A stretch of 64,000 bases of DNA. It comes from Ancylostoma caninum (lineage: Eukaryota > Nematoda > Chromadorea > Rhabditida > Ancylostomatidae). Positions within the stretch are counted from its first letter, which is position 1. Each line of letters starts with the position of its first letter. The stretch lies in the NCBI GenBank assembly GCA_037903475.1, contig JBAJFG010000475.1, positions 992,001 through 1,056,000 on the forward strand, written 5' to 3'. Position numbers and translations under genes: made by a program. Shown here piece by piece: positions 36,536 through 45,934 of the stretch. The notes beneath the pieces are model-generated. The model had not been told where the DNA came from. It searched no databases and saw only the letters and a program-made list of their open reading frames with translations.

Positions 36536-39500
36536 GTAATTTTCTAATCCGTGCAATCTCACCACCCAACAAAGACCTCTGCTTTCTGAAAGATCACCCA
36601 GTAGAGTGAAATGCAGTCCGGTTTTTGACCAAAAGCTGGGCAAAATGAATAGAATGAAAGATTTCTCTTATTCGCGTCCACCAGTTTTGAAACAATTAGC
36701 GATAAGCGAACTCCACCCGGACAATGCAACTAAAAGCCTGATTCCCGGAATAAAATCCCTCAGTAGCTAGTTGGGTTGCATCTCGTGGTAGTTTGTGACC
36801 ACCATTTGATATCGTTAGGAGATCGTCTACTTTGAAGCCTCCCGAGGGGAAGCCTACAACGTAGGTAGACCTATATTCTTGTGTCGATTCTGCTTGGCTT
36901 GCTAGTTTTCCTAGAAATTGAGTTACTATCCGTACACTCGCTGGAAGCGTCGTGAATACTCAATTCAGTTTGCACTGTCCGGATTCACGCGTGGAAAAAT
37001 TGGCGAAATTTTGTCTAAAAATCTCTCCACTCCTAATATGTTTCCTGTAAAGTTATTCCTACTTATCTAAGTCTGGATGAGTTTACGTGTTTCTGGTAAA
37101 CTTTTGTTAAATAGTTGCTTTGAGCTACGTTTACCGAGACTTTTTCTGAAGAATAGATTCTTGATGCAAATTTCGCTAGTTTTAGACCACCTGTTGATTG
37201 GATTCAGGTTTCATTACTACTGGATTATTGGAGAATTTGCTCTACAAAAAGTTCCTCTGAACCCTTGACCTATGCGAGAACTCGGCTATGATGCCACCTG
37301 TATCATAAGAAGGACATTATGGACAGACAGTCTTGAAAGTTGGATCCAACATCGGCTTCCACTTCTTGTCACCATTACCTAATTCATTCCAGACGATCCG
37401 ATTCGTGCACATCTTCTTCTGTTTCATCGGTGTTGTCGCCTCGTCGCTCTTCATTTTCGTGCTGATTTCACGTTCCTCTCAAAACCTGCACGTGAACCTA
37501 CGGCTCTCATTAGCGAGTCTCAGTCTTGCCGCTTGGATAGCTTGCACACAACTACTCCTTATCGCTGTTTATAGGTCTGTGATCTATGTTATTCGTTGTA
37601 CCTTTTAGCTAAGTGCGTGTTTTCCAGCCTGAGCCAGACGCTGACCGAGGACAACGCATGCAATTCGCTCTACGAGGCGCGATGGTGTGCGATATTGAGG
37701 TGAGTACGAAGCGTCGGCCCTCCCAGGGTGGATTTCCCTCGAGGGGATACAAATTTTTTTTTCAGGTTCCCAGTGGTTTTGTCGATCTACGCGACCCTTT
37801 GTGGGATTCTGATCCTTGCCGTTGAACGAACCATAGCCACGCTGAAATACAAGACGTATGAGGTGCACGGGTCGAGGCTCGTCGCTGTTATTCTCATCGG
37901 AGCTCAGGTTTGTTGAGCTGTGAAACTCCCACGCTCACACATGACTGAAAATACCAACAACACGCTGAATTACTGAGAATTCTCGTGTGCATTGGTGCGT
38001 TCCCTAAAAACAGCATCAGATATCACCTAGTCGGGTTCTGTTTGTTATTCTGATGAAGAACGCAGACATTCGAAGCGAACGTAAACGTAGGGAAAAAGTG
38101 GAATTGTTCACAAGGAGGATTGAAATAGAGTCTGTATACTTTGAAATCTTGGCTAACAAGGTGCTAGAATATGTGTACCATTTTTTCCTGGTTTTGTGGA
38201 TATTTGCCCATTGCTAGTTCATGAATCAAGAGCCAAGCGATGTCAAATTACTCGGCGAGAAAGAAGGTGAGGGGGGGGGGCTCTCCTCTGATTTTTTAGA
38301 TTGCGAAAGCTGATTATATACATTATTTTGAGCATCAATGTTTTTCTTCCCAGGGCATGAGTGTACACACCGCAGAACCTCGTCAGGCAAAGCTTTGAAC
38401 GGATTAGGTTCCGCTTTGATTTGCACGGTCATTTTCCTTGCCAGAAAAAAAAACAGAGACGTTGGGGAGGGAGAAGATCTCTAAGGGGAACCAGGAGAAA
38501 AATGAGAAATTGAGAAGAACAGCCGTTAGATTTAAGCGAAAGTATATTTGCGTGCGCAGAACAAATCCAATTGAAGGGTCTATCGATAGAATATCAGTAC
38601 ATGAGATGGAAATTTATTGGATGTGAGGAGTAGAACAATGGTCTTATCTAATACGTTTGATCGAACAGCTCACCGCTTCCGCGGCAGGGATTGAACTCAT
38701 ATTGTATTGCTTAGGGCGATTAAAGACGGATGGCAACTGGTATATAAGAACAATATTCGTGATACAGTGCTAGGGAGTCACGCCGAGGATGAGCGGAAGT
38801 TTCGTACGAAAACGTGGAATCGGAAGACGGAAGCCAGGAGGACCAGAAATGTGAAAATTTGGAGGGGTCGCTATGCCAGCCATGTATGCCCTGCATCACT
38901 CATGAGTAGGTGGATCATAAAAAAAAACTGGGGGTTGCGACCCAGAAGTGGAGTTTTTCTAGAGTTCCCAGGTTAGAGTCATTTTTAACTTCTACACAGT
39001 CCTATTTACTCATACTCCCTTTGCTCATACTCATTTACCGAATATAGATGTGACAATTTACCCTCAATTTAGCTTCATCTCCATTTAGTGATTTTCAAAA
39101 TATCTGTTCCTCTTTTTCTTCCTTCACACCATACATAATTCCATATGTGTTCCTCTTTCTCTTCTTTCGCATCATACATAATTCCATTCCAAAGTACTTC
39201 TGTCTCCGATGTTTTTGCCAGGCTACTGCATTACGGGGCCTTCAGTTAATTGAGCCGTAGGCGTGTTTTCTTGCCTTTCATTCCAGTAGGGAGTGACATA
39301 ACAATTTCCTAGACGGCCACGGAATTATGTAGGATTGCAAATTCTCCCACCACAAGAAGCGGATAACGCAGTGTATCCCGTGAACATAAACACCCTCCCC
39401 CACCCCCCTGTAGGCATAGCGGCATTCTTGGACTACAGAGGAGAGGGTACGAGCAAATATGTCTATAGATTAGTAACAGAATGTAAGTGTGCCTCAGCAA

Positions 39501-42500
39501 CATGCTTCATAGAATTTTCTCGTGAATTTTTCTCCGCGAGAGACCACGATATGAGGTTGCGACCCCGATTCCGGTAGTGGACTTTCTACTCTTCGCGACG
39601 GAGCTGAAGACCGCTCACCGGATTATGAGTTCTTCACTCAGCTTGCAGCGTGGACAGGAAGCCTCTTTCTGACAAGCCCTTGTTGAAGGAGTTCCTCCTA
39701 AATGTTAGGATCAATAAACAATTAATCACATGTGTTCCCTAAAAGGAAACTCCTAACATGTTTTCACCAGTTCCTTCACTAATTGTAAGAAGTGTCTCTT
39801 CTCTAGACAATGTCATGGATCTTCGAGTCAGAAAACCTCCCGTATCGAAATTCAATAAAACTCCTGGGAGGGCTGTAATCCACAAGCACGTATGTGGCGG
39901 TCGAGAAAAAATTCAGCCTTTTTTGTTGGGGGACCATGACAGTAAGTGGATTAAATGCCTGATGAGAGCAGGAAAATGCCTGAGCTCCTGTCCTTGAACC
40001 CTTCCATCTTGAGAAGGACGTGCGGTAGAAGAGCAGGAAGGTGTGAGAGGTAGCTTTCAGAAAGGAGCTGTTTTGAATAATGCTCAAGTCGGATGTCAGA
40101 TTAAATTCTCCTCCCAGAATTAACACCTAATCAACGTACCAATGACTCCTGAGTCTTTACGCTGCTTTTTGCCTTTTTTAGATGGAAGTTTCTTGTTTGG
40201 AAGCACACGTCTGCATCTAGTGGAATACGTGACCACGATCTTCACCCGTCAACATGTTTGAACTAATGATTTCGCGATCTTTACTCCTGCAATGTTTCTT
40301 AATGATTTAGCGAGAAACCAGTTTGCCTTCCAAGCACACAAAAAGCCAGGGCGTTATCGAGCGAGCTGTTATTTTTAGAAGTGAACGCGACGGAGGTCCG
40401 GGTGAGAGGCAGGGGAAGAGTGGCACGTGCCATTGTTTCCACTCTAAAGGTGGGAATGAAACAACAGATTTCTGAAAATTGCCTCATGAAAAAATGGGAA
40501 TACTATAATCGAGTAGTTTTGACACGCTATTTTTAATATTCTCTAATGATTACTGATTATTTGAGCTTGAGGTTCTTGACGACTACACGTACTCTACAAA
40601 TCCATTCGTTTGAGTCCTTTTTCTGATGGGAACTTTACTTTTTTTTCTTATGCTTTCCCACCTGCGACAAAGCGCACTGACCAAGGGTCAAAAATGGGCA
40701 GTGGCTGACAGTGACTCCATGGGAGAGATCGGAATGATTCATTTAAAAAAATTTACTTCTGACCTGAGAAACTTCGAAATTTCTTGCAGAGCTATCTGAA
40801 CCAAAGGGATCTTTGGATGCGTTAACAAGTCTTAGCCAAGAAAACTTTGAAAAATAATCGATATTTTATTTATATTAAATCTAAAACATCAATAACTGTG
40901 GATGCTGCCTTAATTGGAATCTTCAACAAAAAAAACTGTTATATACATATACCGTATTGTGAGGGAAAATGGCGCGTCGTTAATTTTCTGCAATTTGTCA
41001 ATTCCTACGGTCCTCCCCTCACTCATCCCCATGAGGTATTTTATGCGTGAGTGGGCGACAGAGGAGAGCAAGGGCCATAGGGGCGAGCTGATCGTAGAAG
41101 AGTTGTGACAGGTCTTTTCCGAGACACCACACTCTATAAAAATTAGGAAAAAGGAACTACAAAATGAAGTAGAGGATACATAAATGCTTTTCTGAAACTT
41201 TCTAAAGAATACATATGTCCTACCATGTCTCTTAGCCCAGCACAAAAGTCTGTCCTGAATTCTCACGAATTGTAGCCGCTAAAGTTGTTGCTTATCGCTG
41301 CTTCCAATGGTTTTTGTTCGTATTTTATTCATGTTTTTCTTTTTTTTTTTGTAACTTGTCAGTTAGCGTGGTATTCCCACGCACAAGTAAATGAATAAAT
41401 AAGTCATGAATGAGGATGGAAATCCAATAATTTTTGAGAATAAAATAACAAACCGGAAGCATGTAGTGCAGGAAGGAGCGGGTGCGCAAACGTGCGAGTA
41501 CCATGGCGATGTTTGGGAATCCCTCCCCAAGAACAAGCAACGAGCAGCTGTTGTGTCTAATTCAAAACTTCTCAGATTACACGAAAAATTCCACACACGA
41601 AGTTTATAGATCTCAAGGAGCATATTTTCAGTGGCTGATCTCTGGTTTTATGGCTGTCCTCTCAGTGCTCGTCCGCTCCGATCCTGGTTACGTGCATTAC
41701 TGCACCGTATACGTCTCACATCCCAGAACTGCCGTAAGTCTCTAGCGCAAACGAGCGACTTGTTCAAGAGCCTTTCGTGTCTCAGGTGTTCTCGCTGTGT
41801 GTGATGTCACTACTGGAAGCCGCTGCGTTGGTGTACTTCATCATCCTGCTCCAATCGAATCAACGACGACAAGTCAACGAATTTGTGAACAACGCCATGC
41901 ATACGCTCACGGAACGGTATCAATTGCAGGTGTGTTGTTTTTTTTTTTTCGAGCAGGTCACAGCTGTGTGCACTCATTCTTTATCTATCTTAATACGCCC
42001 AAAAGATCAGCTCATTATGTCCCGAAAATGAGGTCCACATGGTGTGGACTAGAAATGCACTGTCGATTTTCTTCAGTGCGACAATTTCCAACTTTTTATG
42101 TGTGTGGAAAGCAACTTCTGGCACGGCTTGAAAAGTGGGTTTCTGGTGAATGACGAAGTAGTGTAAATGTTACGGAATTCACCTTTGATGGGACGAATAT
42201 CGAAGAACGATGGTTGATGGGTTTTTGCTCACGATGGAGTTTGTGAAAGTGACCTGGACGCTGTAGATGTCTTGAATTTAGACGAGGGTTGTAGATTTAG
42301 GCCAGGTCACATGAAATCTTTCTCAAAAGATAGACCGCAGTATTGTAATGCTTTGGGACCCTTTTTTGGGAAGGTGGAGAAAGGGGCGAGACGGGATGAA
42401 CAGAATTCAAAAATCTGGTGGATCCACCTGTCTTCTTTCTTTAAGCTTCGATGATCGGTGATTTGGAGAAGTGCAAATTAGTGACTACTGCAAGAATAGA

Positions 42501-45195
42501 AAGGGATATGTGGATATTTTTATGTAGGTAAAACGATTTGCTGACTAAACAAGTCTGAAACATCCGCACAACCAAGCTAATGAGAAGTTCCTCAGTCTTC
42601 ATGCAAATTTAGTATAAACTTTTCAGTTTGCTCCTGCTGTGGATTGCCAATCCAGACCCAAGTTTAATTTTAAAGTCTCATTTCAAGATGCCAATGGAAT
42701 GCCGATTTTCTTGTGGGTATAAATGTCCAATTAACACCAATGTATCCGTCAAGGCACATTCATTCGGTTGGAAAAAAAACATGTATTGGACAGAGCCCTG
42801 GTGTTTCAATGTTAGGGAAGCGTAGCTTTGTTGAAATTCTTATCCATGAAACTTTCTTGAATTATCAGCTCTACCTGTAAATAGACATTTACCGACGAAC
42901 TGCATTGCTTTATCCGCTTTTCTCATTTTGCTAGCTGGAAGTGGTCCATGGGTGCTGCTCTCCTCTCCCCACTACCCTGGTCCGAGAACAGGTATAAAAT
43001 TGTTATGAAATCGCTTCATGAAACAAGAATTCTGTATAATTTTCCCTAGCCCCATATCTTCAGTAGTATTACGTTGTCAAACAAGTTCTCAAATTTTGAA
43101 TTTTTATTGGACGCGAGAGGACTGGTCAATAGGGACTTGGATGAGTATGACCGCAGTAACTCGTCCTGTGCAGGCGAGCCCCGCCACTCGCCGTTAAGCT
43201 CCTCCCTGTCAGCCCGTCTGCGAATAACCTGAGCCAGCTACAAGCGGTATCATCCGCTATAACATGCTCTCTATATAGGGCGCAAACCTTTCAGCTGCTT
43301 CACTCGCTTTTCGACCACGCCAAAGTCATCGCCAAAGGGAGGGAATACGAACAAATTATTCAAAAGAAAACGCTGAAATTATTCAAGAGAAAACGCCGCT
43401 CATTTAACGAAGCAATACCCTTCAAATGCTTATATTTAAACTCACTACAGAATTTTATTCCGGAAACTCCGATGGGTCATACCCTTTCTGTCAAGAACCA
43501 TTTCTTCCCCCGCCACCAAGTTAGCGTCAGCCCTTTTAACTCTCATACTTTGACAGTCTAATTTTCAGGAAAATGTTCGGATAATGAGGATACTGATTCC
43601 ATCCGTCACAGTCCATGCAGTTCTTACCATGATAGGCTTGATATCGTTACTAGCGTTCGCTATTGTGTATAGGTGAGAAATTCTTTATATTTAGTCGAAA
43701 GATGTCTAAGACAACCTCAAACTACGTGGCGAGCATTCAGGACAGCCGAGGAGCGCATGGTCGTACGTTTTGCGCCTTTTTCCGAGTTGGTGCTGCTGGT
43801 GGTTCCAGTGTATGCAGTTGTCTTTCCGTTCGTCGCGATACTCAGGAACAAGCAGTTATGGCAAGCATCACGGCAAGTTTTAGTAACAAATAAAGGTCTT
43901 GTCTTGTCAACAAAAACATCTCCATAAAACTGCCAATGTAAGAAACGTCGATTCAAAACTGTCGGAAAAGCAGAATTGAGCTGATAACTTTATTCAGGCA
44001 TAGATTTTTTGAAACTGGAACTGAGGGAGCGAGGATGATACCAACTCCTAGAAGTGCATGATCTCAAGAGTGTATGTGGACAATACGATGCGTAGCCCAG
44101 TGGGATGAACCGTGCCCATTTTCGCAACGCTCACTCCTCCATGTCGTTATCGCCAGCAAATTATCCATAGATCGTCATATTAGAGATAACTAACAAATGT
44201 TCAGCAACCACACGCTGGCTAGAAATAACGTGAGAGATATTAAATGGTGAGGAAATCAGCAGGGCTCATTCCGACGGACCGTACACACGGGAGCCTCTCG
44301 TGGTCAAGGCCCGTGAGCATGCGCATCATCATCTCTTTGGAAGGGTTAGAGCAGGATCAGACGAGCGCGTGGATGCGCAGACAATCAGAGCGAATTGACC
44401 CACTAAAAGCCCGCTCGGACAGTGCGCGTGCGTCGCTCGCGCGCCGAACGCAAACATCCAGTAACATATCTTCCTCCTAGCAACCTGCCAAACCTGCAAC
44501 ACAACAGCGAATACCATCTGAGGGTAAACTTTTGCTCAAAAGGAGGAAATTCCATCCTTTCCTACACTCGAATATTCGAACTGTTCAGCTATTCGAAATT
44601 TCTGACTATTAAGAAACCAGAATTCGTGAACGTCATCAATTGGAATATCCAAAATATCAACAAAAAAGTGAAACTGTCATAAGCAACGTGGGATAAAGAA
44701 TACGACTCCCCCGCGTAGTAGGAACGTTCTCAGCGTTTATGATATTCGAATTTTTTTTTTTTGGGGAGAGGGTTTCAATTACGGGACGATGCTGAAAAGG
44801 AGCTGCGCTTTCTTCACGTCAGATTCAGCGCCTTAAAAAACAAAGCAGTGATAGAAATCTTAAAACAACCAATAGTGATTGAAATATAGTAGACTAGGCG
44901 TGCGAGCATATAGTGATACTTCGTCTCTCCGAACAAATATTACATAAAAATTGTATTTATTCCCCAAATTAAATCAAGTTAAATCCCAAAGTGTAATATT
45001 TTCACCCGGCTTCAAATGTAATCAAACTCATGTTTCAGACGAGCCTTGCCCTGCTTCTTCAACGAGCGACCCATTCCTCCTTCCGAGGACCGCCTCATTC
45101 CCGATCACACGGTCATTGTTTCACGACCAAGCAAACAGATGGAACGAGACTCAGATACTCATTTCGATATGTTACAGGAAATGTGGAAAAAATAG
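36476..45195 (+). CDS. seven-transmembrane chemoreceptor, Sra/Srab/Sre group (multi-exon gene span)
   Basis: Nine exons assembled by splice consensus and phase encode roughly 350 residues; an upstream start exon is missing from the model. Order: short N-terminal segment with Asn-X-Thr and Cys; TM1 and TM2; a loop with Cys; TM3 followed by ERTIATLKYKTYE, the E-R-x-I-A-T...YE signature of this receptor group; TM4; TM5; a loop ending TERYQLQENVRIMRIL; TM6; TM7 (ELVLLVVPVYAVVFPF); and a cytoplasmic tail with D-S-D-T-H-F. These are nematode-specific G-protein-coupled receptors, usually placed in chemosensory neuron cilia. The ligand is unknown. Srab is my first choice, with Sre and Sra possible. 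All junctions up to exon 8 keep phase; the last one does not. Confidence 0.85.
37393..37574 (+). CDS. receptor exon 2 (TM1, TM2)
   Basis: Acceptor ATTCATTCCAG, donor GTCTGTGA. Encodes TM1 (FVHIFFCFIGVV...) and TM2, linked by a short loop with NLHVNLRL, the HxNLR/HPNLK-like motif of the family. Ends with two bases of a split Ser codon. Confidence 0.85.
37628..37699 (+). CDS. receptor exon 3 (extracellular loop 1)
   Basis: A short exon between TTTTCCAG and GTGAGTAC, entered and left in phase 2. It carries two Cys residues, DNAC and RWC, in the loop before TM3. The preceding intron is only 53 bp, typical of nematodes. Confidence 0.82.
37766..37907 (+). CDS. receptor exon 4 (TM3 and ERxIAT motif)
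   Basis: Preceded by the acceptor TTTTTTTTTCAG. It encodes TM3, the ERTIATLKYKTYE signature and the start of TM4. Donor GTTTGTTG follows CAG in phase 0. Confidence 0.88.
37928..38246. repeat. dispersed repeat, copy B, in receptor intron
   Basis: Second copy of the segment at 35.5 kb, about 20 bp after the exon 4 donor and in the same orientation. Its presence enlarges an otherwise compact gene. It is diverged from copy A by point changes and small indels. Confidence 0.8.
38247..41631. other. remainder of the 3.7-kb receptor intron
   Basis: No exon in phase with the flanking receptor exons was needed or found. It holds a ~44-bp direct duplication at 39,105-39,187 (GTTCCTCTTTTTCTTCCTTC...) and otherwise unassigned DNA. 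A low-complexity, possibly repeated stretch lies at 40,940-41,150. Confidence 0.45.
41632..41733 (+). CDS. receptor exon 5 (TM4)
   Basis: Acceptor CATATTTTCAG, donor GTAAGTCT, phase 0 on both sides, 34 codons. It completes TM4 (WLISGFMAVLSVLV) and the following extracellular loop with one Cys. Confidence 0.85.
41786..41929 (+). CDS. receptor exon 6 (TM5 and loop 3)
   Basis: Acceptor GTGTCTCAG, donor GTGTGTTG, 48 codons in phase 0. It encodes TM5 (VFSLCVMSLLEAAALVYFII) and a basic cytoplasmic loop ending TLTERYQLQ, a family hallmark together with the next exon's ENVR. Confidence 0.87.
43569..43672 (+). CDS. receptor exon 7 (TM6)
   Basis: Acceptor CTAATTTTCAG, donor GTGAGAAA. It starts ENVRIMRILIP and encodes TM6, ending in phase 2 within an Arg codon. 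The intron before it is 1.6 kb. Confidence 0.85.
43741..43882 (+). CDS. receptor exon 8 (TM7)
   Basis: The acceptor GAGCATTCAG restores phase with exon 7, giving a 68-bp intron; the more upstream TATATTTAG would not. Encodes TM7 (ELVLLVVPVYAVVFPF) and ILRNKQLW. A donor GTAACA is possible at 43,883. If unused, the frame runs to a stop at 43,925-43,927 and the gene could end there. Confidence 0.78.
45039..45195 (+). CDS. receptor C-terminal tail exon (candidate)
   Basis: After acceptor CATGTTTCAG, one frame runs 51 codons to a TAG and reads as a receptor tail: NERPIPPSEDRLIP, then MERDSDTHFDMLQEMW. Tails of related nematode receptors often end in a similar acidic-aromatic stretch before a Trp, which supports this frame. 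Its entry phase does not match the likely exon 8 donor, so an intervening exon or a weak donor is needed. Confidence 0.55.
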
Positions 45196-45850
45196 ATTAT
45201 ACTCACATTGTTTTTGTTACAGATCATACTGATAGGTACAGACCACACCAGCTTCCTCTTTCCTGCCTCATATCTCGAGAAAAAAATGAACATTTCGTCT
45301 ATTTGACAGTTGAATACAACATCTACAATTACCCAACTCTCCACTGTTTATGCGGAGGATCTGGTACAAGCTTAATCGATAACGGCAACAATAGGAACCC
45401 AATGAACAATGGGTTGATGTAGAAAACATCACTATGAACAAGCATACGTATAGAAAGGCAGAAAATTCAGCCTCGTTTTCAAGTATTCAACAACACCCTA
45501 AGAATAGCAACAAAAAAAAAACTACAAAAAAGATCATCCATGTCTTATATCCATTTCGCACGCATGGCAGCGGCATTCGGTACTGAAATAGAGCGAGAAT
45601 AACTGGAGAATCAAGACAAAATTATCAAGACGGTTGTCAGTATGATTACCAGGTACGACCGTAGGATCTACAGTTGTTATGGTGTGTTTTACAGCGAACA
45701 TAGTTGTGGAGATGTTAGAGAAAGAGAACGCGAGAGATAGTGCAGTTTTCGGAGATGCGGACGAGAAATGCAGTTCGTAGGCACAAATACTCAACTATCA
45801 TCGTTTTTGAAATGGACTATACATAATCTTTATACTATTATGAGCAAGTT

Positions 45851-45934
45851 TCATAAAGTCTTGTAAAGGACAAGGAATGCAGTCCATAGTAACAATAAGA
45901 GTGTAATAAGTTTGAGGATGAGCAACGAGGATTG
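45851..45934 (-). CDS. coiled-coil gene last exon, hydrophobic C-terminus (candidate)
   Basis: The frame ends with ~18 hydrophobic residues then VLYKTL and TGA. The boundary used here (TTTTTTAAG) is weak; the same frame is open up to 46,048. Junction phase with exon 6 depends on which exon 6 donor is used: the GTGATT site keeps the hydrophobic frame, GTTTGCG does not. Confidence 0.4.
   Translation of the reverse strand, partial: QSSLLILKLITLLLLLWTAFLVLYKTL

Noticed and set aside
43673..43740. Alternative start of receptor exon 8 at the TATATTTAG acceptor
   Set aside because: It puts TM7 out of phase with TM6; the GAGCATTCAG acceptor keeps phase.
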